DNA of 64,000 bases from contig NZ_CANMJE010000002.1 in assembly GCF_947498095.1 (NCBI RefSeq), positions 1 through 64,000 on the forward strand, read 5' to 3'. The position numbers were made by a program, and so were the translations under genes. The DNA comes from an uncultured Shimia sp. (lineage in GTDB: Bacteria; Pseudomonadota; Alphaproteobacteria; Rhodobacterales; Rhodobacteraceae). Below the pieces are notes generated by a model that searched no databases, was not told where the DNA came from, and was given only the letters and a program-made list of their open reading frames with translations. This document shows positions 1 through 7,737 of the stretch, one piece after another (position 1 is the stretch's first letter; the number at the start of each line of letters is the position of its first letter).

Positions 1-422
1 TCTTAAATGGCAGCAGCTGGCCCAAAGCTGCCCTTGGAGTACATCGCGGCGAACATCAGGTTGAGCCTAAGCCAGACTTTGCATCTTGGCGCAGGATTCT
101 TCGCAATGGGCGGATACCGGAAGTTCGCTGCGCCTCGCTCGCGTGTCAGTTATGCGGACAATGCTCCTCTTCGAGCCGATGAGATCATTCATAGCAATCG
201 GCCCAAAGTAGACGGTCGCGAGCTGAGAACAAAAAGGCCAGTCTCCGCATTTAGCTGACCTAAAACATCAGGCAACTGCGATAGACTATGAGCAATTGGC
301 TGGATTTACACGGACAAGAATTGAAGCGAAGTTTAGAGTTTGGCTGGGGTAATGCATAGGATCACCCCAGCCGTCTCAGAGCAACCGAGGTTGTTTTTGC
401 TCTGAAACGTTCACAATTCGGT
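1..422. other. Left-edge region without a supported gene; two hairpins near its right end
   Basis: No reading frame here has a recognisable product. An 83-codon frame (positions 7-258, plus) has no visible domain, start signal or neighbour support. Two inverted repeats lie at the right end: GGCTGGGG (342-349) with CCCCAGCC (365-372), and TCAGAGCAA (376-384) with TTGCTCTGA (397-405). Both lie downstream of the minus-strand gene that ends at 423. They may form its 3' end, but neither has a clear T-run on that strand, so a terminator role is only inferred. Confidence 0.4.
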
Positions 423-824
423 TCATTTCAAAAGATCGTCAACAATCCCGACGGCGTCAACCACAGTCGAAAGATCTTCCGTTACCTCCAGAATCTCATT
501 GTCGACTTTGATGTAGCGATTGCCTTTGCCCGGTTCGCCGAGCTTCCACTTGGAAAGGTCACCTATGTCGTCGAATTTTAGATCACCTGGAAGCTTGGCT
601 CCACGCGTGTAACGCTTGATCTGTCCCGGAGGCACCGCTTTGCCGCCTTTGTCCAGCTTGTTGCCTTTACCGGGTTTGTCTTCGATCTGAATGCTAGCGC
701 CAGCGTCCTTACCGCCTTTCTTGGGCTTCTTTCCCTTGTTGTCTTTGGCAAAAGCATCACTGGCACCGATAGTGAGAACCAATGTTGCCAAGGCAGCGGC
801 TACAAACTTGAACATACTTTTCAC
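423..824 (-). CDS. Small exported RcnB/CigR-like protein
   Basis: The product is 133 residues. It has a signal peptide (MKSMF then a hydrophobic stretch to about residue 26, ending SDAFA), a very basic Lys/Gly-rich linker (residues 27-65) and a C-terminal region of about 60 residues. The C-terminal pattern PPGQIKRYTRGAKLPGD, then W.L..P..GNRYIKVDNEIL, resembles the RcnB/CigR family of periplasmic proteins, in which a Pro-Gly-rich stretch precedes a short beta domain ending in a hydrophobic helix. RcnB proteins are linked to nickel/cobalt homeostasis in enterobacteria. No metal transporter is adjacent, so the function here is open. The gene stands alone beside recombinase debris. Confidence 0.6.
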   Translation of the reverse strand: MKSMFKFVAAALATLVLTIGASDAFAKDNKGKKPKKGGKDAGASIQIEDKPGKGNKLDKGGKAVPPGQIKRYTRGAKLPGDLKFDDIGDLSKWKLGEPGKGNRYIKVDNEILEVTEDLSTVVDAVGIVDDLLK

Positions 825-1159
825 CCCTTGTTACTTCGATATTCAAAATAGGGTTTGAGGCCTATTCCCACATAAAGCGCTATTACAAACTGAATTTCAA
901 TCTCAATCTCAAACCAAAGACTCAAGGGCCTTGGAGTTGAAATCTGTTTTGTCCAAGTGTTGAAGGTTTGCTTTTAGCGCATTGCCGTTATTGTCGCACC
1001 GTGCAGCAATTTACTCCTATGGGCTCGTAGCGGCAGTTTGCTGCGGGTTTCACAAAGGTCTGATGTACCGATGGAACCAGCCGTTCGATCAATTGGTAAA
1101 GTCGTTCGGTTGACGCGGTGTCGATGTTTGGAGTGGGAGGGACGGATGGAGGACGATCA
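825..1159. other. Intergenic region between the exported protein and recombinase debris
   Basis: About 335 bases with no supportable gene. It is AT-richer than the window average near 840-1010 and must hold the promoter of the minus-strand gene starting at 824. A 61-codon plus-strand frame from 1038 has no recognisable product. The right part, with GGGAGGGAC and GGAGG motifs just before 1160, supplies a plausible ribosome site for the integrase fragment that starts there. Confidence 0.4.
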
Positions 1160-1266
1160 ATGTCCAATATTCAACTTCCCGCCATCAGACCGAAACGCAC
1201 ACCGTGGAATAAAGGGCGCCTGATCGGTCGGAAACGCCCGCTTCTTGCCAAGCAGGTCTGCGCAAT
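1160..1266 (+). pseudogene. N-terminal fragment of a tyrosine-type site-specific integrase
   Basis: From the ATG at 1160 the frame reads MSNIQLPAIRPKRTPWNKGR, then LIGRKRPLLAKQVCAIR. This matches the conserved beginning of a common proteobacterial tyrosine integrase subfamily (PWNKG..IG.KRPL.PK.VW.IR). After about 35 residues the similarity stops and the sequence continues, in another frame, as the interior of an unrelated serine recombinase. The catalytic R-H-R-Y domain is absent, so this is a remnant. The subfamily call is from memory of its N-terminus and is moderately sure. Confidence 0.6.
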
Positions 1267-2234
1267 CCGATCTACGTTGGAAAGACCCGGCACAAAGACG
1301 AGGTTCATGAAGGGCGTTATAAGGCGATCATCGATGACGCGACATGGCAATCTGTGCAAACCCAATTGGAAAACAATGGCGGTCGTGAAACCAGAACCAA
1401 GCGCCTCCGCACCGGTCGGATTTTGAATGGACTTTTGTTTGATTCCGCTGATCGGAAAATGCGCGCCTCCTATGCCAGCAAATTGGTGTGCCGGGATGGC
1501 GTGCAACAGACAAAACGCTACTGTTACTACGCTTCAACCAAGTCACAGCCAGATGACGAAGTTCCGGTCGAAAGCTTGCCGGCACAGGAAATCGAGCACG
1601 TTGTTCTTTCGGCTCTTGCCGACAAGCTCTCTGACCATGTTTGGGTTGCTGATCAAGCAAGGGCGCACATCCAGGATGCTGCTCTCATTGCGGACGCCCT
1701 TCGTGTGGCCGCTGCGTTGAGCCAAACTGAATATGGAAACGGCGAAGCTGATGCAAAACAAAATCTGCTATCGCTGATCATCCGTATCACAGTAAGGGCG
1801 GAAAAGTTACAGGTTACGATGAACCTGGCAGCGATGTTGAGGGCAGACACCACCGTTGAACCTATACCCGCCAACTTCGGCATTCCCTTCAAACGATGCC
1901 AGAATGGTCGCGCGAAGCCAATCGTGATCGCACCGCACAATACAGCGAATCCGGACCCGGAACTCATTGCACTGATTGTCGATGCACGGCGATGGGCAAG
2001 TGAGCTAATGGATGGAGCAGCTTATTCCGTTAAGCAAATCACGGACCGGGAAGGTTTGCGAAGTGGTGTGGTCAGTCGCATCTTGCCTCTTGCCTGGTTG
2101 GCACCGGATCTTTCGACTTCCATTCTGGAAGGTCGCCAACCTGGCATCTAACGGCGAAGCGTCTTCGTGACTTTCCAGAACTGCCGCTGGATTGGAGAAA
2201 ACAGCGTGAGATTCTTGGGTTCCAACAGACCTGA
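1258..2234 (+). pseudogene. C-terminal half of a large serine recombinase, truncated and frameshifted
   Basis: The frame from about 1258 reads LRNPIYVGKTRHKDEVHEGR and then IIDDATWQSVQ, the classic Recombinase-domain signature of large serine integrases. It continues through the GLLFD...YYAS region and a long helical tail to VSRILPLAWLAPDL and LEGRQP. It stops at 2151, but the next frame from about 2142 gives HLTAKRLRDFPELPLDWRKQ and then REILGFQQ with a stop at 2232-2234, the usual family C-terminus. One missing base near 2141-2145 explains this. The N-terminal resolvase domain with the catalytic serine is missing. It is a dead relic of an integrated element lying at the 3' end of tRNA-Tyr. 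Confidence 0.8.
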
Positions 2235-2419
2235 AGCCACCGATAGGTCTCAAGACCTCACGCGAAACTGACGCGCTGAGACTTTCTCCGAAAACACCCG
2301 CAAAATGCTCTGATTAGAGCTCCAACTTGAGTTCTCTTGCGTCTCAATTGCCTGCAACCTATTGAAATCAAGTTGCTATTCGCTGCGTTTGCGAAAACTC
2401 AAGTTCGATGGGGGGAAAG

Positions 2420-2503
2420 TGGTGGGCGACCCTGGAATCGAACCAGGCGTGCGTCTCCGCGAGGGAGTTACAGTCCCCTGCCACACCTTGCGGCCTGTCG
2501 CCC
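2420..2503 (-). tRNA. tRNA-Tyr (anticodon GTA)
   Basis: On the minus strand the acceptor stem GGGCGAC pairs with GTCGCCC, followed by discriminator A and an encoded CCA (TGG on plus at 2420-2422). The T arm is CCTGG-TTCGATT-CCAGG. The anticodon loop CTGTAAC gives anticodon GTA (plus 2469-2471) on a five-base-pair stem with one wobble pair. The long variable arm is the class II feature expected for tyrosine tRNA. The 3' end faces the recombinase relic at 1160-2234, fitting past use as an integration site. Confidence 0.95.
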
Positions 2504-2639
2504 ACTTTCTTGACCTTGCGGCCTTGGTGTGAGGGGCTGATTACTGTGCCTGATCGGGGGCGTCAACAAGAAAATCTCTTGCAGGCAACCGCGAAGCAGC
2601 GCATTGGTAGATCGCTGACAAAATGCGGAAATTGAAGCA

Positions 2640-3419
2640 ATGAAAAAGCCCAAATGGGTCGTGGAAAAGGAACAGGCCAAGCGTAAGAGCGGGGCCGAAA
2701 CGGTGTGGTTGTTCGGACTGCATGCGGTGCGTGATGCGCTTGTGAATCCCGACCGAGAAAAGCTGCGCCTCGTGGTGACAAAGAACGCGGCCGACAAGCT
2801 GGCCGAAGCGATTGACACTTCGGGCATGACGCCGGAAATGACCGACCCGCGCCGGTTCAACGTCCCAATTGATGCGCAATCCGTGCATCAGGGGGCCGCG
2901 CTTGAGGTGAAACCGTTGCAATGGGGGGCGCTGTCGCAGCGTGCCATCGCTGATGACGACCGGCCACAGCGGTTGATCCTTCTGGACCGGGTGACCGATC
3001 CTCACAATGTGGGTGCCATTCTGCGCTCTGCCGAGGTGTTTGGCGCGCTTGCGGTGGTCGGCACACGCCATCACTCGGCGCCAGAAACCGGCGCTCTGGC
3101 AAAAACCGCAAGTGGCGCGTTAGAGCGCCAACCCTATCTGCGCCTGCGTAACCTGTCTGACGCGATCACGGAATTACAGGCGATGGGATATCTTGTGTTA
3201 GGGCTGGATGGCGAGGCAGAGCAAAGCATTGATCAGGCTCTGGACGGCAAACGAGACCTTCCTGTCGCCCTTGTTCTGGGGGCCGAGGGGCCGGGGCTAC
3301 GCCAAAAAACCAAAGAAACCTGTGATGCCCTGGTGCGGATCGACTTTGCGAGCGACTTTGGTTCGCTCAACGTATCAAATGCCGCTGCAGTTGCGCTATA
3401 CGCCTCTTTGCCTCGTTAA
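2640..3419 (+). CDS. rlmB: 23S rRNA (guanosine-2'-O-)-methyltransferase RlmB
   Basis: 259 residues, the usual length for RlmB, which methylates the 2'-O of G2251 in the peptidyl-transferase P loop using SAM. The N-terminal substrate-binding domain contains the typical W.FG.HAV.DAL.NP pattern (residues 20-38). The C-terminal SPOUT (SpoU/TrmH) domain carries the three knot motifs: NVGAILRSAE near residue 122, LGAEGPGLR near 214 and SLNVSNAAAVALY near 243. The ATG at 2640 follows GAAGCA and is the first plausible start after the tRNA gene. It is probably monocistronic, since the next gene begins about 100 bases downstream beyond a dispersed repeat. Confidence 0.93.
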   Translation: MKKPKWVVEKEQAKRKSGAETVWLFGLHAVRDALVNPDREKLRLVVTKNAADKLAEAIDTSGMTPEMTDPRRFNVPIDAQSVHQGAALEVKPLQWGALSQRAIADDDRPQRLILLDRVTDPHNVGAILRSAEVFGALAVVGTRHHSAPETGALAKTASGALERQPYLRLRNLSDAITELQAMGYLVLGLDGEAEQSIDQALDGKRDLPVALVLGAEGPGLRQKTKETCDALVRIDFASDFGSLNVSNAAAVALYASLPR

Positions 3420-3421
3420 GT

Positions 3422-3457
3422 CTTCGTATTGCTCAAAATACCCCCGTCGGAGGCTCC
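3422..3457 (-). repeat. Dispersed 32-bp intergenic repeat, copy 1
   Basis: Read on the minus strand, this matches the copy at 58288-58319 at 28 of 32 positions by eye. The shared core is TATTTT...GCAATACGAAG preceded by a CCTCCG.CGGG half-hairpin. It lies directly after the rlmB stop but in the opposite orientation to that gene, so it is not simply the rlmB terminator. Confidence 0.65.
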
Positions 3458-3515
3458 AAATCGCGCAACAAAACCCTAGATATGGGATGAAGCGCAACCA
3501 GACCGGAGCAGACCC

Positions 3516-3809
3516 ATTCCACACGCCACCAAGATTGCCACATGCTGTTACTGCGGCACGCGTGCCGCATTGGTGCTTAAGGGGAAGGCGCGGCATGAAC
3601 TGGCATGCTCTACCTGCGGCGCGCCGCTACACGAGTTAAAGCAGATGCCGTCCTCAAGGCGAGACGCACCGCGTGAAAAGATCCGCGTGATCGAGGTGGC
3701 GGTGTCTCGCGAACGGCCGAAAAACAAGAAAAAGCATAAGAAACGCAAAAGCTGGTCGAAGAAGTTCAAAGAAGAGCTTTTCGATGCGATTGAAGATATT
3801 TTCGACTGA
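3516..3809 (+). CDS. Small zinc-ribbon protein with a basic linker and acidic tail; probable ATT start
   Basis: Read from ATT at 3516 the product is 97 residues beginning MPHATKIATCCYCGTRAALV. It has two CxxC knuckles (CYCG near residue 12 and CSTCG near 33), then a very basic stretch rich in KKKHKKRK, and ends KKFKEELFDAIEDIFD. The canonical start at TTG 3570 would delete the first knuckle and break the zinc ribbon. The open frame begins at 3480 after a TAG and contains no ATG, GTG or TTG before 3570. A GGAG at 3505-3508 sits 7 bases before the ATT. The zinc ribbon is visible, the ATT start is inferred, and the function is unknown (possibly nucleic-acid or ribosome associated). Confidence 0.65.
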   Translation: MPHATKIATCCYCGTRAALVLKGKARHELACSTCGAPLHELKQMPSSRRDAPREKIRVIEVAVSRERPKNKKKHKKRKSWSKKFKEELFDAIEDIFD

Positions 3810-3958
3810 ATCGGCAAAAAACTGCCCAGATTTAACCCGGTGTTCACAGGTTGTTGAGTACCCCTTTCCTCAACCAAAATGATCCCTATCTAGAGTTTCA
3901 TAAGAGGCAGAACCGGAACTTCTGTTTCTTACTTCACTGTCCCTCGTTCCGTAACTTT

Positions 3959-3987
3959 AGCGCCCAAGGTCACTTGGGCGCTTTTTT
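3959..3987 (+). terminator. Strong intrinsic terminator just upstream of the CoA-binding gene
   Basis: AGCGCCCAAG (3959-3968) pairs perfectly with CTTGGGCGCT (3973-3982) around a 4-base loop, followed by a run of T. It ends only about 28 bases before the ATG at 4016. It may terminate the zinc-ribbon gene, end a small RNA encoded between 3815 and 3987, or act as an attenuator for the gene behind it. Confidence 0.9.
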
Positions 3988-4015
3988 CTTTCTGCGGCTC
4001 AGGTTAGCGTGCGGC

Positions 4016-4483
4016 ATGGATTACTCAGACGAATTCTTAACTCGCGTGCTGCGGCGCACAAAAACGGTGGCTGTGGTTGGCGTTTCCATGAACTCGGTGC
4101 GGCCCAGTTATTATGTGGCGCGGTACCTGGGGCTCAAGGGGTATCGCGTGATCCCGGTCAATCCGGGGCATGCGGGCAAGATGCTGTTTGGTGAAACGGT
4201 GCGCGCGAGCTTGTCAGAGATCGAGGCACCCGTTGATATGGTCGATATCTTCCGTCGGTCCGAAGCGGTGCCACCCATCGTCGACGAAGCGCTTGAGGCT
4301 TTTCCGAATCTTAAAACGATCTGGATGCAAATCGGCGTGGTGAACGAGGCGGCCGCGGCCAAGGCCGCGGCAAGTGGCGTCGATGTGGTGATGGATCGCT
4401 GCCCCAAGATCGAATACCAGCGCCTGTTTGGCGAATTGCGCATGGGCGGGTTCGCGACGGGTGTGATTTCGTCAAAGCTTTAG
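4016..4483 (+). CDS. CoA-binding domain protein
   Basis: 155 residues with a single Rossmann-type CoA_binding_2 domain. The nucleotide-binding turn is VAVVGVSMNSVRPSYYVARY (near residue 18), followed by the characteristic VIPVNPGHAG and later VDIFRRSEAVP and VMDRCPKIEY motifs. Proteins of this family bind CoA or act as isolated versions of the N-terminal domain of ADP-forming acyl-CoA synthetases. Their physiological role is poorly known. The ATG at 4016 begins MDYSDEFLTRVL, the usual N-terminus. There is no clear Shine-Dalgarno sequence and a terminator hairpin lies just upstream, so the mRNA leader must be very short or attenuated. Confidence 0.85.
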   Translation: MDYSDEFLTRVLRRTKTVAVVGVSMNSVRPSYYVARYLGLKGYRVIPVNPGHAGKMLFGETVRASLSEIEAPVDMVDIFRRSEAVPPIVDEALEAFPNLKTIWMQIGVVNEAAAAKAAASGVDVVMDRCPKIEYQRLFGELRMGGFATGVISSKL

Positions 4484-4497
4484 GCGGTCAAGGGCTT

Positions 4498-4552
4498 TGC
4501 CCCTCTTGGCCCTAAGGGCCAATTCACCCCAGGATATTTGGGCCAATAGAAG
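4498..4552. repeat. Dispersed intergenic repeat with hairpin, copy A of the long form
   Basis: This segment shares CCCCTCTTGGCC and CCAATTCACCCC blocks, in the same order and spacing, with 62313-62370. Both are followed by GGAT...GG.CAATA.GAA, which resembles the 32-bp repeat family. It holds a perfect small palindrome, TTGGCCCTAAGGGCCAA. It lies between two convergent genes (CoA-binding protein and hisE), where it could also serve as a bidirectional 3' end. Confidence 0.5.
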
Positions 4553-4558
4553 CCGGGG

Positions 4559-4876
4559 TCAGGGCTTCGGGCGGGCGGCTTTCTCGGCAATCCCGCTAGT
4601 GCCTTGGCGACGCTCCAGCTCTTCCAGAACCTCGTCGAGGGAGACGCCGCGCGATTGCAGCATCACGAGCAGATGAAACAGTACATCCGCGCTTTCCGAG
4701 ATCAAACCCTCGCGATTGTCTTTCACCGCTTCGATGATGGCTTCCACCGCTTCTTCGCCGAATTTCTCCGCGCATTTCTCAGGTCCTTTGGCCAGCAGCT
4801 TTGCAGTCCAGCTGGAGTCTGGATCTGCCTTGGCGCGTGCGGCAATGGTGTTTGCCAGATCGTTCAAAGTGGTCAT
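4559..4876 (-). CDS. hisE: Phosphoribosyl-ATP pyrophosphatase
   Basis: 105 residues of the all-alpha MazG-like HisE family, which hydrolyses phosphoribosyl-ATP to phosphoribosyl-AMP, the second step of histidine synthesis. The metal-binding helices are visible as [17 protein letters not shown] (near residues 32-48) and [14 protein letters not shown] (60-73). It is a stand-alone HisE, not fused to HisI. Its ATG overlaps the hisF stop in an ATGA arrangement, so the two are translationally coupled. Confidence 0.95.
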   Translation of the reverse strand: MTTLNDLANTIAARAKADPDSSWTAKLLAKGPEKCAEKFGEEAVEAIIEAVKDNREGLISESADVLFHLLVMLQSRGVSLDEVLEELERRQGTSGIAEKAARPKP

Positions 4877-5634
4877 GTCAGCCTCATCGGGATACCGGCG
4901 TCGACCATGTGCTGTTTGGCCTCTTGAATGGAAAACTCGCCGAAGTGAAAGATCGAGGCCGCAAGCACTGCGCTCGCGCCGCCTTTGGTCACGCCATCGA
5001 CCAGGTGATCCAGTGTGCCGACCCCGCCCGAGGCAATCACCGGTACATCAACCGCGTCTGAGATGGCCTTTGTCAGGGGCAGGTTGAACCCAACCTTGGT
5101 GCCGTCACGGTCCATCGAGGTCAGCAGGATTTCTCCGGCGCCTTTCTCGACCACCAGTTTCGCGAACTCGACCGCGTCGATGCCTGTGGATTTACGACCA
5201 CCGTGGGTGAAAATCTCCCACTTGCCGGGGCTGACGGTTTTTGCGTCAATCGCCACGACGATGCATTGGCTGCCAAACTGCGCTGCGGCCTCGGCGACCA
5301 CGTCTGGATTGGCCACGGCGGCCGAGTTGAACGACACTTTGTCCGCCCCTGCCAACAACAGCTTGCGCACATCCTGGACGGTGCGCACCCCACCACCAAC
5401 CGTGAGCGGAACAAAGCACTGTTCAGCACAGCGCTGCACCATGTCGATCATCACGCCGCGATTGTCATGGGTTGCGTGGATATCCAGAAAACAGATTTCA
5501 TCCGCCCCCGCTGCATCATAGGCACGCGCGGCTTCAACCGGGTCGCCCGCATCACGCAGTCCGACAAAGTTCACGCCCTTGACCACGCGGCCATCGGCAA
5601 CATCAAGACAGGGGATGAGACGGGTTTTGAGCAT
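4873..5634 (-). CDS. hisF: Imidazole glycerol phosphate synthase, cyclase subunit HisF
   Basis: 253 residues forming a (beta/alpha)8 barrel. HisF converts PRFAR plus ammonia delivered by HisH into imidazole glycerol phosphate and AICAR. The catalytic aspartates are in [12 protein letters not shown] (Asp near residue 11) and VVAIDAKT (near 130). Phosphate-binding loops include [10 protein letters not shown] and [10 protein letters not shown]. The start chosen is ATG at 5634 ([12 protein letters not shown]), the universal N-terminus. The longer upstream frame has no family support. It overlaps hisE by 4 bases. Its partner gene hisH lies about 5 kb upstream. Confidence 0.96.
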   Translation of the reverse strand: MLKTRLIPCLDVADGRVVKGVNFVGLRDAGDPVEAARAYDAAGADEICFLDIHATHDNRGVMIDMVQRCAEQCFVPLTVGGGVRTVQDVRKLLLAGADKVSFNSAAVANPDVVAEAAAQFGSQCIVVAIDAKTVSPGKWEIFTHGGRKSTGIDAVEFAKLVVEKGAGEILLTSMDRDGTKVGFNLPLTKAISDAVDVPVIASGGVGTLDHLVDGVTKGGASAVLAASIFHFGEFSIQEAKQHMVDAGIPMRLT

Positions 5635-5736
5635 AGGTTTGCCACTCTCGCGATTGTCACGCAGTTGTTTATTCGCAATCGCCTTCACATGCCAGAGGAT
5701 GCCAGAGAAGTTTTCACCGCTAACAGGAGTAGGATC

Positions 5737-6180
5737 GTGAAACAGTGGATAATCGCAGGCGCAATGATGGTGATGTCGGGGACAATGGCAATGGCTGAGA
5801 TCGTTAGAATTAAGGCCTCAGGGGATGTTGCGAGCACGATGGAGGCGCTTGAAGCAGCGGTCAACGGCGCGGGTGCAACGGTCTTTGCCCGCGTGGATCA
5901 CGCCGGTGGGGCGGCCAAAGTCGGGCTTGAACTGGCCGAGTCGCAGCTTTTGATCTTTGGCAACCCCAAGCTGGGCACGCCCGCCATGCAAGCTGACGCT
6001 TTGGCCGGGCTCTACCTGCCTCTCAAGGTGCTGGTCTATGCCGATGACGATGGGGACGTGTGGCTGGCCTATGAAGACCCGTCAGAAATGCTTGGCGATC
6101 TCAACGTGCCAGGGGATGCCGAATACCTCAAGAAAATGGCTGGGGCGCTGGGTAAGCTGACTGGCAAAGCAGCAATGTAG
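5737..6180 (+). CDS. Exported DUF302 domain protein
   Basis: 147 residues from a GTG start at 5737, with AGGAG about 8 bases upstream. The N-terminus has a signal peptide, [20 protein letters not shown]. The rest is a DUF302 domain: VARVDHA-type beta strand (here [10 protein letters not shown]), a central [20 protein letters not shown] (near residues 72-90) and [24 protein letters not shown]302 proteins have an alpha/beta fold of unknown function, often periplasmic. It is transcribed against the his genes on either side and is probably monocistronic. Confidence 0.8.
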   Translation: MKQWIIAGAMMVMSGTMAMAEIVRIKASGDVASTMEALEAAVNGAGATVFARVDHAGGAAKVGLELAESQLLIFGNPKLGTPAMQADALAGLYLPLKVLVYADDDGDVWLAYEDPSEMLGDLNVPGDAEYLKKMAGALGKLTGKAAM

Positions 6181-6188
6181 AAAATGGT

Positions 6189-6476
6189 TTAGGCCTTTGG
6201 GGTTCTTTGGCGTGAGATGAGCGCGAAGAGCCCCCAACAAAGTCCGACCGCCAATAACCAAGGGACGATCATCAACTGTCCCCATGCCGCGAAAATCATC
6301 AGTGAAACTGCGCCTTGGCCTATATCGTGACCAAGGACGATACAGGCCTGCACCAACCCGTCGTTGGTCTCACAGCTGAACACGAACCTAATGAAAAATA
6401 CCGCGATCAGGCACATCAGCCAGAGCGCGACGGGCAGGGCCATCAGAGTGGCAAAGATGCGGTTTACGGACCGCAT
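6189..6476 (-). CDS. Small three-helix membrane protein
   Basis: 95 residues with hydrophobic segments at about 8-31 (ATLMALPVALWLMCLIAVFF), 50-65 and 68-88, the last followed by a basic SRQRTPKA tail. Two cysteines flank an exposed loop after the first helix (CETNDGLVQAC). I recognise no family. It starts 8 bases after the hisA stop on the same strand and is probably co-transcribed with hisA, although no obvious ribosome site is visible. Confidence 0.6.
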   Translation of the reverse strand: MRSVNRIFATLMALPVALWLMCLIAVFFIRFVFSCETNDGLVQACIVLGHDIGQGAVSLMIFAAWGQLMIVPWLLAVGLCWGLFALISRQRTPKA

Positions 6477-6484
6477 GGCAGAGA

Positions 6485-7207
6485 TCAGCCTTTCATGAGG
6501 TCCAGAGCTTCGCCCAGATCAATCGCCCCATCATAAAGCGCACGACCTGAGATTGCGCCGTTCAGTGGTGCGCCGCAACTCTTGAGATTGCGCAGGTCAT
6601 CCAAGGACGATACGCCACCCGAAGCAATCACGGGGATCGACACCGCATTGGCCAATGCGGCCGTGGCCTCGATATTCGGGCCCTGCATCGCGCCATCTCG
6701 GTTGATGTCGGTGTAGATGATCGCGGCCACACCAGCGTCTTCGAAAGATTTGGCGAGGTCGGTGACCATCACATCGGTTTCTTCGGCCCAACCCTTGGTG
6801 GCAACCTTGCCATTGCGGGCGTCGATGCCCACGGCGACCTTGCCGGGAAACTCTTTGGCAGCGTCACGAACCAGATCGGGATTTTCCACGGCCACGGTGC
6901 CAAGGATGACACGCGCCAGCCCTTTGTCGATCCAGCGTTCAATGGTCGCCATGTCGCGAATACCACCACCCAGTTGTGCCGGTACTTTGGTTTGTTTCAG
7001 GATCGCTTCAACTGGGGCGGCGTTAACAGGTTCACCTGCAAAAGCGCCGTTCAGGTCGACCAGATGCAGCCACTCACAGCCCGCATTGACGAATTCCAAC
7101 GCTTGCGCGGCCGGGTTTTCGTTGAACACGGTTTCTTTGTCCATATCCCCATGCACCAGGCGCACTGCGTTTCCGTCTTTAAGGTCGATGGCTGGGTATA
7201 GGATCAT
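6485..7207 (-). CDS. hisA: Phosphoribosylformimino-AICAR ribotide isomerase
   Basis: 240 residues, a (beta/alpha)8 barrel homologous to HisF. HisA isomerises ProFAR to PRFAR. Catalytic aspartates sit in YPAIDLKDG (Asp near residue 8) and YTDINRDG (near 130), with phosphate loops QLGGGIRD and [10 protein letters not shown]. The start is ATG at 7207 (MILYPAIDL), which gives the standard length. Upstream in-frame sequence lacks homology. It is separated from hisH by about 3.2 kb of unrelated genes. Confidence 0.96.
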   Translation of the reverse strand: MILYPAIDLKDGNAVRLVHGDMDKETVFNENPAAQALEFVNAGCEWLHLVDLNGAFAGEPVNAAPVEAILKQTKVPAQLGGGIRDMATIERWIDKGLARVILGTVAVENPDLVRDAAKEFPGKVAVGIDARNGKVATKGWAEETDVMVTDLAKSFEDAGVAAIIYTDINRDGAMQGPNIEATAALANAVSIPVIASGGVSSLDDLRNLKSCGAPLNGAISGRALYDGAIDLGEALDLMKG

Positions 7208-7341
7208 GGCAGCACCTTGATTAGCTGGAATTTGCGCGCGGTTTGGCATGGGTTCGCCCGAATTGCAATGTGACCTCAAGTCAGGGTTGATCGAAATGTA
7301 GTGGTGGATCACACTCGGCCTAACAGATTGGGAGGAAGACC

Positions 7342-7737
7342 ATGAAAAAGCTAGTGATGGCGACAGCCTTTGCCGTATTGGGCACCAGTGTGATGGCGGA
7401 TCCGGCGGCAGGGCTTTGGAAAACCGAACCAGGTGAAACCGGTGGTTACCTGCATGTGCAGATTGCACCATGCGGCGCCGCACTGTGCGGGACAATTGCT
7501 GCGGCCTATGACGAAACCGGCGCAAAGTCGCCCGACTATGAACACATGGGCAAAAAGCTATTGTGGGACATGAACGCGGATGGTGGGGGCAAGTACAGCG
7601 GCGGCCAGATCTGGGCACCTGATACGGACAAAACCTATAAATCCAAGATGTCGCTCAGTGGCTCGACATTGAGTGTCCGCGGCTATGTTGGGGTCTCTGC
7701 GTTTGGCCGCAGCCAGGATTGGAAGCGCGTAAACTAA
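7342..7737 (+). CDS. Exported DUF2147 protein
   Basis: 131 residues with signal peptide [19 protein letters not shown] and a DUF2147 domain: [18 protein letters not shown], an internal CGAALCGTI cysteine pair, [27 protein letters not shown] and LSVRGYVG. The family forms a small beta-barrel of unknown function found in many proteobacteria, usually periplasmic. The ATG at 7342 has GGAGGAAG just upstream. The stop overlaps the stop of the convergent WGR gene. It is divergent from hisA. Confidence 0.85.
   Translation: MKKLVMATAFAVLGTSVMADPAAGLWKTEPGETGGYLHVQIAPCGAALCGTIAAAYDETGAKSPDYEHMGKKLLWDMNADGGGKYSGGQIWAPDTDKTYKSKMSLSGSTLSVRGYVGVSAFGRSQDWKRVN

Noticed and set aside
7-258. 83-codon plus-strand frame at the left edge
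   Set aside because: No recognisable domain, no ribosome site, and surrounded by relic DNA. Could be a fragment of an element but not supportable.
2541-3074. 177-codon minus-strand frame over rlmB
   Set aside because: It lies antisense to rlmB, whose SPOUT motifs are clear, and its His/Arg-rich composition is typical of a shadow frame.
3881-3910. TGATCC at 3885 as another RpoE promoter
   Set aside because: At 17 bases downstream there is AGAGGC and no GTAA-like -10, so the match is only to the -35 hexamer.
5203-5736. Long N-terminal extension of the DUF302 protein
   Set aside because: It overlaps hisF antisense; the signal peptide and ribosome site at 5737 mark the real start.
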